Of a stretch of 64,000 nucleotides of DNA, positions 46,134 to 58,500 are shown piece by piece. The DNA comes from Siderastrea radians (Eukaryota; Cnidaria; Anthozoa; Scleractinia; Rhizangiidae), in NCBI GenBank assembly GCA_964017195.1, contig OZ024894.1, positions 32,494,284 to 32,558,283 of the forward strand, read 5' to 3'. The notes below the pieces were generated by a model. That model ran no database searches. It had not been told where the DNA came from and saw only the letters and a list, made by a program, of their open reading frames with translations. The position numbers and the translations under genes are program-made. The number at the start of each line of letters is the position of its first letter. Within the stretch, counting starts at the first letter, position 1.

Positions 46134-47409
46134 TAGCCTTCAAGGCGCTTGAATCATTTCCCATTTCAGGTGGTATCCGGAAATATTCTCTTCCCATTTG
46201 TCACCGATTTTCTGCGTAAAAAACCTTGGGCAATTAAGAGAAATACCTTCAGTTTCATTCTTTAGAATAAAGATATAAATAAAACCGTTTATAAGCAAAG
46301 GAGTATTTTGTAATTTAATTCGAGAAGTGATAAATATTTGAAATTAGCAGCGAATTTTATCTCTAAGCAGCAGCGAATTTATTAAGAACATTTATTATAA
46401 AACTAGTCAGATCCTTTGATGTCAATGTCAGAGATCAATAAAACGACATAAGTATTAAACAATGAATGAATAAACTGAAAATCGTTATTGCGACTTGATT
46501 GCGGTTCTCGCCAAACATCAGTTTACCGTTAAGTTTACCGAATTATCGGTTGACTTGTTGATCATTCTTGGTGAAAGATACTTGCTCGTCTGCTGTTTGT
46601 TTTGTTTCGTAAAACGCGGAAACAGCCACTACTCTGTTCATGTTGTCAATACTAGTTGAAAGCCGTCAAATGAAAATTCCGCGACACGATGCGATAAAAC
46701 GGAAGACATACTTCACAGTTGCTGTACTTCTCTGCTCCAGGTGAGAGACAGCTTGCGTCAAACCGAACGCCATTCTCAGGAGAGAAAGAAATGGTGACAA
46801 TTCTCCTAGAACGACGAGAATTTATTAGAGCAACACATTTTACTTCGGCAGACTTGTTCCTTGGTTGTTCCTTGGCGATGGCGGTTGGATCGAAATTACT
46901 TCCGTTGACAGCTCTATTGTTAAAGGGCCAATCAGATTGCGAGATTCCCGCGGCCAAAATTTGGCCGCCGACACGAACTCTTGTGAGAGATTGTATCAGG
47001 CCCTATTTTAGCGAGCGACCAACATAAGAGAATATGAGAGCGATGCTAAAATTCGGCCTGATCGCAGGTTAATTCAATCCAAAAATGCTCTCATAGGATC
47101 TTAGTGCGAGTTCCCATAAATGTGTGAGAATTTTTTCGCGATTTTTTTATTAAACGTAAGGGAGGAGAGGGGGGGGGGATTGATAAATTTTAAGAAAATT
47201 GAAAGTTGTTAAGAATTAAAGGTGAGTTAAAATTAAATTTAAAGTTAATAATTAATAGACGGATACCAAAACAGGCCACCGACATTACCACAAGTGCTCT
47301 TGCGTTGGGGTGGCCTGTCTGGGAGTGTCTACAAAAATTTAATCCCTCTTTTATTTATTTCTTAAATCTTATCCTATTTCCTCAAAATTCAGGTATATTG
47401 CCCCCTTAA

Positions 47410-48169
47410 TGTTGCGTTCGGTTCGAGATGTTTTTGAGCGTTGCGTTACATTCCGAAGCTGAGCTGTCAACCTCTATGCAAATTTGTTCAACGCGCTTTG
47501 AACTATAAATTTCATGTGGCGCACGCAAAAATGACACTGCGAATTTTAAATTCGCTGTTACCAAGAGATAAGCCGAAGTATTTTATGCTGTTTTACTCTA
47601 GTCTTTTTATTACCGTTTCAAACTTGGGCTTTAAATATTGTTTTTTCATTGTTTTTATTTTAATTAGGGAGTGAAATATCTAGTTTGAAATATCTTCGGG
47701 CGATACATGCTGTAGTAGCTGGTGATGAGAAGGTTTTCATGCGGGTATAAATCGGCCGGAATTTGTTACTTCACATTACAAGTTATGGTTCACACCTTTT
47801 CGGTTTACAAAGTGTTTCTGCTTCGGAGCAGAACACAACAATTCTCGAAATAAGTCGAGTTGGTTCGTTGCGACAACGACGTTCTACGCAGACTAAATCT
47901 CAAATTGACGAGTACGTCTCTTGTTTGCTGCCATGGAAATTTTTGCTTCGGCTTAGTTAAGGCAAGACTACAACGCGAATAAAATCCTGCCAGACATCAG
48001 GATACTCTCTCCTCCGCAGAGGTTCGGTGAGGCGTTATTAGATTTCTGCTGTGCGAAGTGAGCGCAGGCGCTAAACCGAAAGATCCATTGGGATTCTCTG
48101 GAGAGAGTCAAGGATACAAAACAGCGCATTCGAAGTATGTCCACTCGCGAATACAGACCACTTCAAAGC
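47410..48169. other. No gene seen
   Basis: Short frames only (47441-47674 and 47763-47960 on +). No domain, repeat or splice pattern was supported. Confidence 0.4.
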
Positions 48170-48290
48170 TCGGGGGTCGTACTCTCATAGTATAAGATGT
48201 ATGGGTATGTGCCGCTGTTGAACCAAGGGTTTCAGTGTATCGGTGGCACACCCCCAACATATCACAGAATACACCCCCAGCCTCACAGAA
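48170..48290. mobile_element. Fragment of the CCCGGGGGG-ACTCCC MITE family
   Basis: CGGGGGTCGTACTCTCATAG, GGTATGTGCCGC and GGTGGCACACCCCC resemble the ends and subterminal blocks of the full copy at 43537. Confidence 0.5.
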
Positions 48291-48950
48291 GAAAGACAAA
48301 CTGCATGCATGCATGCAATCGGGATTTTTTTCATGACGTCACTAACGTAACGTCATTGGCTTAAAAGGAAGATTAAGAAAGTGGTTAGGTAACTGAGATT
48401 GCATTTACTTTCACTGGGTCAGAAGGGCTAATTAACTTTTCTCAATAAACGCTTGGCAAACGTAAAAGCTGGCCTGGGTAGGCGATATACCGACGTAACT
48501 AGATCAACTGTGTATTCTGGTATGTAGTTCGTTTGTTACTCCTTCCTGTAACGAAACTGAAAGTCGGGGGCCTGGCCTGGCGGAAGCCTTATCACGTGAA
48601 GTGACACGTCCAATCAGGAGCCGCTTCCACCGTCATAGTCTTTTCACGTGGTTCATGTGATCTCCTGTAGTCTTCGCCCTAGTTGATCTGAAAGCTCGGT
48701 ACTAGGGTCGGTATACGCAACAACAAGACCTAGAAGACTTTAGTTTCTTGTTATACTCTCACAAAGATAGGAACAGGCACATGTGGAAGTGAGTTTGCCG
48801 AAGTTGCACCCAAGAAAACCGGGCAAAAGGTAAGAAATGTCACTTTATTACCTTGTCGAGTAGAATACTTACATGCAAGCTAGCGGCAAAAGCAATAAGC
48901 TCATAGTATACGTAAGCTTAAAATATAATTTGGTTGTATAATGCTGGTAA

Positions 48951-49181
48951 GTGGCCAGTCAAGATTCACACGAGCCGTTTGTCTGTAATGTTCCTGTCAA
49001 AGACCGTCGTGAAACTAAGCTGAAGAGCTTTTTGTTGAGTAATTCAGCAACCTATTGCACCGAGAGTTCTCGAATGTTCGCGCATTTGTTTGTACCACGA
49101 AAAACTGCGACTGAAGCACGTGAAAAGTTTGCTCTGATCTTTGACATAGTTACAAAATACGCAAAAATTAACACTTCTTAG
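48951..49181 (+). CDS. Hypothetical 76-residue frame
   Basis: Reads MASQDSHEPFVCNVPVKDRR... to TAG-terminated KINTS. No domain was recognised. A consensus donor (AAAAG/GTAAGA at 48831) lies 120 bp upstream, so a spliced transcript is conceivable, but there is no acceptor of quality before the ATG. It may be chance. Confidence 0.2.
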   Translation: MASQDSHEPFVCNVPVKDRRETKLKSFLLSNSATYCTESSRMFAHLFVPRKTATEAREKFALIFDIVTKYAKINTS

Positions 49182-49424
49182 CCCTAATAATTATTGGTTT
49201 CGTAACAAAATTATCATTTATAAACGTTCTGTACAATTTCCCTCGAAAAACTGTTGTTTTGTATGATGGCAGGGGTGTTGGGGGATTTTCTATACTATCA
49301 GAATTGTGGGTCTGCATTTAGCCCATGGCTCATGATTAAAACCCTTGCTAATATTCCAATAAAGAGGTGGTTTTGGAAACCCTGACTAAGTCCAACACCC
49401 TAAAATCAGGACCTTTTTCACAAG

Positions 49425-49634
49425 ACCCTTTAAGCCCTGCTGTGAAAATGCATATTCTCCTTACTGTTCTTCATACATTTCTTATGAAACTAGTAAGGAG
49501 AATTTATCTAAATATCAAGACATCTCATCCTTGGTGACCACTTTCGTTATTCTCATCACTTGAATGTTTGAACAAGTAGTGATGATGTAAAGAGAAGTTT
49601 CATTTTCATCACCATTAGGGCTTAAAGGGTTAAA
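49425..49634. mobile_element. MITE copy C of the CCTTTAAGCCC family
   Basis: GACCCTTTAAGCCC at the left and GGGCTTAAAGGGTT at the right are inverted ends. The core shares TGCATATTCTCCTTACTGTT with copy A. Confidence 0.8.
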
Positions 49635-49737
49635 TGTCCAAAAATCTATACCCTATCCAGACCTATTAGCCGAAATATATGACCTATTTCAGACCAAAAC
49701 GTCGGAAGACAAGTAGGCAAAACATTAGGGAACTTAA

Positions 49738-49921
49738 GCAGAGACGTTTTTGAGCCACAGATGTCGACAGGAAGTTGAATGTTTCTGTCCTTCCCCAAAG
49801 GATGGAAAACTCTTGTTCTGGTATCTGGTGGCTTGCCGTCATAGACGTCTTGGCATCAGAATGGCTCAAAGAGAAAACGTTACACTTCCAGTTGCCGTCT
49901 GTGGCTCAAGAACGTCTCTGC
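49738..49921. mobile_element. 184-bp MITE with TTAA duplication
   Basis: TTAA (49734-49737) then GCAGAGACGTTTTTGAGCCA; at the right the reverse complement (one mismatch) then TTAA (49922-49925). The inverted repeats extend for about 40 bp. Confidence 0.82.
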
Positions 49922-50100
49922 TTAACTCCCCTCCCCCCTCCCCACCCCCTTTGCTTGGGCAAACAGATCATATTAGGGGAGTATGACTTTCACCACCACC
50001 CCCACCAAGAGTTTGGGGTGGTTAGGAAAGGAGAGTTTAATCCATCCTCAAAATAATACATATAAATCGACAGATCTAGGATACTTTTCCTCACTTTTCC

Positions 50101-52363
50101 TTTATTTCACAGTGCACTGGCAGCTACAAATCTCATCTGAAAATATACTATATACAATAATTTTGTTCTATAAAAATTATGTTAATGTATAATTTTGTCA
50201 GACAGCAGGAGAAAAATACCAACTACATTCCTCTAAATAAAAACACAGCTCATCCAAATACATTTTTAGAAAAATAAATTGTTGTGATGACAAAATAAGC
50301 ACGTTATTCTACACTCTAGCATACAGCTATAATTTACTAATAATGAGTCCTTTAGCATGTAGCCATCGTCAACAAGCCCTGGGAGCAATACACTAATTAT
50401 ATGATAAACACTTCAAAAGCTTACAGCAATTAATACCATTGCATGCTCTGTACAGCCCTGAATTTATCACCATATAAAACCTGGCCTCTAAGTAAGCTTA
50501 AGTAAATATATATGTCAAATTTTCTAAAATTTCCACTTTGGGGAACATTGAAAAGTAACGCTTGACAGCTTTCATTTCACGAGACACACAGTCAAAACCA
50601 GAAAAGAATGGAACACTAAAATTTGGAATTTTTAGTATGTCAGAAGGGAAACCAATCAAATAAAAGATACATATAAATGTAGACGATATACAGGTAAAAT
50701 GGTGGTTCCCCCATCTGACTGGTCAGGACACAATTGACATGCTTTTCTGGTTAACACTATAATTTATTATTTTAGGGGTTTGCATTTACAGGCTAAAAAA
50801 ACACATTGCAAGACCCACAGCTGTAGTTACTGTAATCACTTGACATGAATTAAACAGCAGAGAGGGTCATAAATTTTTGAAAACCTTCAACAGCCTTACT
50901 ACAACAAGAGCTTGTACATGTAGCTTAATTGACCATTGTTTTAGCTTCAAAACTATTGCATTTATTTCATTACTTTGAAAAGATTCTCTTGCATTATTCC
51001 TGCATTGTAACTACACTGGTAGTTCAAATTCGATCATGACAATACTAACAAAGATTGATGTTGTAAACATCTATTTTTGTGAGCCAATCCCTGCATCCAT
51101 GCGTACATACAAATATAGTTTCCTAAAGTACACTTGTAAGCAGCCTCTGCTTGTAAGTGTAGGAATTGATCACAAAAATTATTTGGTCTTAAGACAGTGA
51201 ACCGTCAGTAGCTACTTGGTTACTAAAATCACTGCTTCTTGGATTTGCCAGCTTGTTACAAAAAATTGTAAAAAAAAGTATTAACATACTGTACATTGAA
51301 AAAATGGGCATTCTTTAAAAATGAATTATTCTCAATGCATTACTTGGACTCCCATGAGCAACAACCTCTCTAAGCAACTAAGAGACTACAATACCTTGAC
51401 TTTTTTTAACCCTGACATGACCTTAAGACCAGATTTTATGACCAAAAGCTCACAAGTGACCATCTGTCCTAAGCAATCATCTTTTCTAGTATTTAAGGTT
51501 TTCACTCATGAGATGTCTTACTGGACATAGCCAGAAACTCACAATAATTTATATTGTGAATTGTACATGAAAGTCACACAAAAATAAATTCCATTAAATC
51601 AAATAATATCATAACCTAATGTGAGAAACAAATGTGAAGCCTCATGGTTATACTTCTACTTCTTGTCACTACTGCCTTCAACCAATAGGTAAAATGCATG
51701 TATGATAATGATAGAACTTGTTCAAAGAAATAGGAATTTACAGGTCACTATACACTAGAATTAAGGTTCTAGGACTCACTATTTTTTACACCTTTCGTCA
51801 CCTACAAATTTAACAATGTAATTAGCAAACAAACTGTCACCACCCACAGAACACCATTGCCTCGATAGTCCAAAGTTGTTGCCCAATGTTGTCATATGGA
51901 TGACAATTTGTTGTTCTGAACTTGCATCTTAACCTTTAAGCGCCAATAGTGGTCAGCATCAAATTTGTCCTCACCATATCAGTGTATTGTAACACATATA
52001 GATCATGAGAATTAAAGAAATGAACTTTAGAAATGAAAATGTATGGAGACCAGTGAGGAGAATTTTCAAAATGATGCTGGGGCCTTATGTGTTAAACCGT
52101 CTGCCTAAAACACCTTTAATACTATTACAAGTACAAACAGGTGAAGAAATGAATAAAACTTCCTGTGAAAATGGAGTCTGTGATGCTCAAAACTCAAAAG
52201 TCATCTTCAATTTAATGAGCATTTCATTTCCATATGAAAGATCATGGTTTAAAAAAAGTGTTTTCAAACATAGCATGACCTATATGTAGCCCCTTAAACC
52301 TGTAGTTGGCAAGCAATTCTCCATACCATGTAACCAGTAGGCATTTGTTTTCTCATTAATTGC
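50101..52363 (-). other. Probable long 3' UTR of the GAB-like gene
   Basis: Downstream of the stop codon at 52364 lies 2.2 kb of AT-rich DNA with no gene. AATAAA on - at 50106-50101 is a candidate poly-A signal; nearer signals may exist. A MITE copy sits at 51928-52096 inside this span. Confidence 0.35.
51928..52096. mobile_element. MITE copy D of the CCTTTAAGCCC family, reverse orientation
   Basis: TTAACCTTTAAGCGCCAATAG at the left and GGGGCCTTATGTGTTAA at the right. The core is the reverse of copies A-C (GTGAGGAGAATTTTC). Confidence 0.65.
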
Positions 52364-52546
52364 TCAGCGAAACCCCTGCCTGGCATGACATGTTTGCAGC
52401 AGGGCTCTGGTAGATTCCTCATTTATAGATGTATAATTGGTGTTTTCTCTTCTTGGTGAAGAAGCATATGGAATTCTGACCTGTTGAGCTCCTTCAATTA
52501 TCTCGACTTCTGCATATAAAAGATCTCGTCTTTGCCTCTGTTCCAT
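52364..52546 (-). CDS. GAB-like exon 5, SHP2-docking C-terminus
   Basis: Acceptor TTTTTTTACTGCAG, phase 0, 60 codons and TGA. Tyr961 in DLLYAEVEI has the form LxYxxV. Tyr988 in TNYTSINEESTRALLQT matches the second SHP2-binding tyrosine of GAB1 in context (Y-x3-x2-x-T-x-A-L). The 27-residue spacing is close to GAB1. Confidence 0.85.
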   Translation of the reverse strand: MEQRQRRDLLYAEVEIIEGAQQVRIPYASSPRRENTNYTSINEESTRALLQTCHARQGFR

Positions 52547-55500
52547 CTGCAGTAAAAAAAAAACAGAATAAAAAGGATTTACTTGACTGTAGAATTACAT
52601 GTACATGTAATAATATGGCAAATGCTACAGTATCATTGGTAGTTACAGGTACAACTGTAGGAGCCTGCAATCTACAGCATTTGCTCTTGTTTGCAGTTAA
52701 TGTAAGGGATGTTTAAATGTACATGACACCAAAACATTTTTTTATACAAGTACATGTAGAAGTTCATGATGTGCATCTCGAACACAAGATGCACAATGAT
52801 GTATAGCTTGATCTTTATTTGTTGACAGCATACCAGTCCAAAATCTTACAACAGTACAAGCCCTGCTAGTACAATGTACGAGTTTACCCTGGTAGCTGTA
52901 CATAACAGATCAAGAAACAAAATCATCTTGTACCAGAAAGAAAACTATACAATGTACTGGTACATGCACTAGTATAAGGACACTCATGTTAAAACCCCAT
53001 TAATTCCCATTTGAGTTTTCAAAACCAAGGCAAAAGCTGTAACCCTACCTACTCTGTAGGCAGGAAAGGAACTGAGGAAACCAAAGTCACTACACGGTTT
53101 ATTGCATTGTACTTTTTGAACAGAAAATTACATGAACAGTGGTACCCACCATTAATATGACCATGGACAAGCCATAATAATTACAAAATACAGTCACATT
53201 AACAGGGGTGGTGATACAATCATTATGAAACATTTATTTAACTACATGTATAAAAAACTCACCTGTGCAGGAGAAGAACCATGGTGACTAGGATTCATTG
53301 GCGTGTACATATCTTCATTATCAGCTAACGAAGAAGATGAGGAAGAGTTGCTCCTTCCACTAGAATACCTCCTTGTCTGCAAAGCTGACATGTCTTCGTA
53401 ACACTGATCGTGATCCGGTGTTCTTGACCTTGGTGCATTCTCTTTACTATAGCTGTAGCACCTCGTCATTTCTGTTCTTGTTGGTGCCTCCATTGGGCAG
53501 TAATCAGCATCATCAACTAGCCCTGCAGACCACCGATCTTGCTGATTTGGCAAAGATCCAGCAAAGGGGTTTCCTGCTAACGTCTTTACAAGAGGCAGAT
53601 TCTGGGGACGTGTGGGAGGAACACCAAAGTTCACATAGCTGGGCTCAGGCTGGGGTACTGTGCCTCTTCTATGTTTACTGTCTCGATCAACTGGTGGTGG
53701 CATGTTACAATAGCTGTGGTCTTGTGTGGTTGCAGTCTTTGGCTTGTTGGCTCTGTTAACCTGTGGAGGACGCTTTGTGGAACGATCAATTACTGGATGC
53801 CCAGGGGATTGACTTGCAAGACCTTTGGGGTTTCAATAAAAAGTATACATTTAAGTACTGCTGTACTCTGGTAAAGGAGAGAGCCCAGGGGCGGATCCAG
53901 GGGGGGTGGATTGGGTGGCTAGCCACCCCCCTATTTGGGGTCTTTTAAGCTTAAAATCAAGAAAGGGAACAAAACTATCACCGGGGCGATTTTGTCTCGG
54001 ATTGTTCTGATATCGCTCTGTAAGGTCAGCCACCTCTCTTTCAAAACTCCTGGATCCGCCACTGGAGCCTGAATTTTAAGGTTACCATATTACTGTGCAT
54101 ATTATATATACGTACCATTATGAACAATGCACTACTAGCAGTTGTCTCTCGTACATCATGTTCTATGTACAAGTACATAAAACGTAAAAAACGTACTTTT
54201 AGCTCTAAAATGTTGAAAATTTGCAAGCCCTTGAAGGAAATTGTCAGCAGCAACAATTTTGCATCTGTCCAAATGAATTCAAACACATCTGAGCAACTTG
54301 ACAAGTCTTAAGCATTTCTTCTGTCCAAAACCAGACCTTTTCATCTACATGTAAGTTCAGCACAATAAAAATCTTACACAGCAAGAACACTGGTTAGCCT
54401 CCAGATAAGTGCAATGTGCAGTTCCAGAAATATCCACACCTATCCCAGGAAAGGTCATTCAAAATTCAGAGGGAGTTGGGGTCTCTATCAGGGATCACTC
54501 CCCCTGGACATAATAGCACCAGTACATTGCTTCTTAGTACCCGTTTACATGTATTATTAGATTTATGCCTCTGGGGATGGAGAAAGATACATGTACATGC
54601 TGTAGAGTGTCAAACATTCAGTGCATTAACCACATTACACAACATGTTTCCAAGTGATATGTGTATGATCAAAGATGAACACTATGTATTACATGGCATT
54701 GTACAGTGTATGAACACTCCTACCTTGGTTACTGTGTGATGGTGGCACATCATAGATTTCATCAGAGGTCATTGGAGGTGTATCATAAATCTCATCAGAG
54801 TGTTTAGGAAGCACATCATAGATACTCTCTTGTTTAGGAGGGACATCGTATATAGAATTCCTGGTTTCCCAGTTAGGAGGGATGTCGTAAATGTCATTTG
54901 GGTTCACATCGTCTGGTGAGTCGTCACTTAAAGATCCAGAATCCCTTGTGTTTGGAAGAGCTGGCAAAGGAGCGTTGTATCTATCCTCCTGGCCATCATT
55001 GCCTTCTGACTTCAAAGAACAGATGCTTGAAAATGAGGCATTAAGTCCAGAATCGGCACTTACTGGACGATTGGTATTCGGAAGAGGATCATAAGCATCT
55101 TTTTTGGGTCGGTATGGGGAAGGCCTTGGTGGTGCCGGTACCCACTCATGGGGATCACCTGTGGACTGTAGATTAGGAGGGACACTATAAATGTCTGACA
55201 AACGATGATCAACTTCATAAGAATGTGGTTCACCACTGCTCCCCAGTTCATTGGCTGTTGTTATTGCCCTGGGAGGTGGCACAATATCATAATCTTCACC
55301 AGCTGGGCGGGGAATTGGAACAACATCGTAATTTTCTTGAGGGTTATATGGTTGACTATGACTTGGTTTTGAAGAAACTGGTCTATGTACAGGGGGTACA
55401 ATGTCGTAGTTTTCCTGTGTTGATGAACGTCTTTCAGAAGGAAGATTATCGTAAGCACTTTGACCATCATACACGTAATGTGTAGTCTGTCGCTTTGGTA

Positions 55501-58500
55501 CAATATCGTAAAGGTCCTGTGATGTTTCTTGCTGAGTATGGTTTGGTTTGGGAACAACTGGTCGTGCAGGAGGAACAATATCATAATTTTCCTGCTCTAA
55601 CACTCTTCCAGATGGAATATCATACACCGAAGCTTGTCTCTTTGGCAGAACATCGTAATTTTCTTGTGAAGTTCCTGGTTGAATATGGTTTGGTTTGGGA
55701 GCAACTGGTCGGTGAAAAGGAGGAACAATGTCGTAATTCTCTTGCTCTAACATTCCCCTCCCTGATGGAGGAACATCATACACACTTTGAGTATCTCGAA
55801 CCTGTGGCGAAGGATGCCTCAATGGCACAACATCATAATTTTGTTGCAAATTATCTGATTGAACATGACTTGGTTTGGGGGCAACTGGTCGGTGTACAGA
55901 TGGAACAATGTCATAGTTATCTTGCTCCCTTCCACTTGGAGGAACATCATAAATACTTTGATCATCTTGACTACAAGAAGATGTTGGCCTTGGAGGAGGA
56001 ACTAAATCATAGACATCCTGCGATGATCTGTTACTAGCCTGGGATAATGGGCGAGGTGTGGGAACTGCATCGTATTCATCAGGCGGAAACAAATGATGCC
56101 CTGATTTCCTTCTAGGGGATAAAGAATTAGGTGCAGAATCACATGGTCGAGGTATTGGGACATCATCGTAATTATCTTGATTGTTCTCTAGCCCAGAGCT
56201 GAACACTGGCTGTATAACTTTCTTGGGACTTGGCAAGTTATCATACTCATCATGATGTAAAGGTCTAGGAGAAGGTACTGCATCATACGTTTCTGAAAGA
56301 ACTCCTGAAAGACGTGCCTTCCCTTGCATGTCACGGATGTTAAGAGGTGACGTGGGAATTCCAGCTTGCTCAGACTGCCTTCGAAGCATCCCACGGTGAA
56401 CCTGTGGAGCATCTGATGTATGTTCCGGAGGATCACTCATTGATCTTTGTTTGTTTCGATCATCCATAATGTGTTTGGGAATGGAAAGTGGACAAGGGCC
56501 TGTTGGTGACGTCAAGCTTGAGCTTGATGAAGAAACACTGGATGGTGTTCCAATAGGACTTGTTGTGCTGCGTTTGGCAGGTGCAATTGGTTTAGGGTGA
56601 GCTGGGGAGCTGTTGTACACATTCACTTTCCGACCTGCATTCCCATCTAAAAAAATGTGAGGAAAGTACAGTAAGAGTCAGAAAAGAAACATCACATGCG
56701 AAGTTTTAGTCCAACTATATACCTAGCTAGGTACATGTACATGTACATTTCATGTTACACCTGTCATGAGCTGCAAGCAGTACACACATTCACTCTCCTG
56801 TTTCACCTCATGTGCATTATTGTACAATGCTAAATTTTGGTGTGCTCCCATTAGTCGAAATCGATTATGTAACGTGATACTGTCTCTCCTCAGGGGGCGC
56901 CTATCCGCACATAGTGCCCGTTTTTGGCAATTTTCGCTCAAAATCTAGCATTGTACAATAAAAACAACAGAGTCCTTCTGTCTCAAGCCCTATATGTATG
57001 TGTGATAGGTTCCCTCAGAAATTCGATGTTCAAACGTTATATAAGCCCGTGAACTACATTCTCGGGTTAATATTTGTTGTGAACATCAAATTTCCTCAGG
57101 CAACCTATCACACGATAGTGCCTAAGACAGAACAACTCTATTGTTTAAATAGTGCATCGCAGTGTTACTTCCCAGCATTTTGGTAGGTTAATCCCTCTCC
57201 ATTCAACACAAAAGAAATATTGCCTTAGTTCCTGCTTTAGACAATTATGGCATGACTGCAGCATGACTACAGTGTACATGTAATAATGAGTCTTTTCTTC
57301 GTAAGTTACTACAGTCATGCATACAGTACCGCTCGAAAGTATTGGTGCATTTTCCGCGATACTGCCGCGGTGGAATTGCAGTTTGTATCTCCGGTTTGAC
57401 CTCGGGAAAACCTCGCCTAACTTCTTTGAAAACTCCGGTTTTACCTCGGTTTTTTGCGGTCAGAAATACCGCGGTAAAGAATAGGACGCGGTGGTGTTTG
57501 AATAGCCTTTTGTTTCCTTTGTTTCAAAGATTAATTAACTTCAATAAGCGAGACGTCGCGCGCCGATGATTTTATGATGTGATAGATTTCACATGATTAT
57601 TGCTTTTACCGTGATTCACAAACTGTGACTCCTGAGCACTTTTGCTGAACGCTAACGTTAGTCGAAGAAAGAAATGGAAACTCGTGCCATTTGCAACAGC
57701 TAGAAGAAATAAAACGGACATCATAGAGTTAGAATTGTTGCGTTACATACCATGTGACGTTCATTGAAAAGCTCACATTTCACCGTTATGCAAATTTGAT
57801 GCGCTTTTGAAGTGAAACTAACTCCGCGCTATATATCGCTATTTCTTACAAATTCTTTTACAATTGGCATTGTCTTTGAGCTTCAACATGAGTTTCATTT
57901 ACTATTTCAATTATCATCGAAGGATTAAGTGCGCAAAAGATCTAGAAAGGTTCGATTTGTTCCCACTCGCTCGCACAATTTATTTTGAGACTCACAGTAT
58001 GCAAATTAAAATTCAGTGCAATGCTCCGTGAACTAAAAATAATCTCTGGAAAAAACTTGCTATTTTAGTCTAATTCTCTTTCTAACATCATAACTTTTGC
58101 TTTTTAGTTCAAGTTACATTCACCAGTTTCGCTTTTGACGGCATGTTCGAGTATGGCGAAGGCATATTTCAATTCTGAAAATTTTAGCTTACGTCGCATT
58201 CGGCACGCAAATTATTCACGCAACGCTTGGCACCACATAGTCGTGTTTGCCGACTAAAACTGTTTTTTTTTTTTTTAAATAAAGAACATGTTTTACTTTA
58301 CTATTGAACGTGTCAGCTTCTGTTCGTTCGCTCGAAGTTTGCTTGCGGCTGCCTGACAATCCATTCTATTGTGATTGTGCATGATTCTGGCGCCTAGTCC
58401 CGCCGTCTTGCAAAGTCTGAAACGAGAACCTCTCCTGTTGTATCGCACGGACTACCGGCTTGCTCAAAAAACATTTAAATACATCGGCTTGCTCATAGCT

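Larger units (their letters stand above)
44553..46136. mobile_element. Inner foldback-like element with tandem-repeat arms
   Basis: The left end GCTATCTCTAAAATAGGGAA and the right end (reverse complement, ending 46136) are inverted, followed on each side by GGGGAATCGAGGAACGGGG repeats. The arms then become tandem 16-bp units. The left arm to about 45432 has roughly 54 units, and the right arm 45661-46133 roughly 29 in opposite orientation. A 228-bp unique loop lies between. Inverted arms built of short tandem repeats are the defining layout of foldback (FB/Galileo-type) elements. Only CTT is shared at both flanks, so the target duplication is unclear. Confidence 0.75.
44142..47080. mobile_element. 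Middle element of the nest: 16-bp TIRs, 9-bp target duplication
   Basis: ATTCAATCC occurs at 44142-44150 and 47072-47080. Between them the element starts TAACCTGCGATCAGGC (44151) and ends GCCTGATCGCAGGTTA (47071), exact inverted repeats. Subterminal inverted pairs (AGGCTCTATTTTCG / CGAAAAATAGAGCCT) follow the left end. A 9-bp duplication is typical of Mutator-like elements. No transposase was found. The 101- and 102-residue frames at 46652-47027 show no domain. Confidence 0.8.
44066..47409. mobile_element. Outer element of a three-level nest: TTAA-type TIR element
   Basis: TTAA (44066-44069) then GGGGGCAATATACCTG; at the right CAGGTATATTGCCCCC then TTAA (47406-47409). The 16-bp ends are exact inverted repeats and the duplication is TTAA, as for piggyBac- or Kolobok-type elements. 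Most of its length is a later insertion (44142-47080), so the original was only about 400 bp: a MITE. Confidence 0.85.

Noticed and set aside
46652..47027. Two opposite-strand frames of about 100 residues
   Set aside because: They overlap each other inside the Mutator-like right end and show no domain.
55495..56037. 180-residue + frame opposite GAB exon 3
   Set aside because: Antisense shadow of the tyrosine-motif exon, caused by its repetitive codons.
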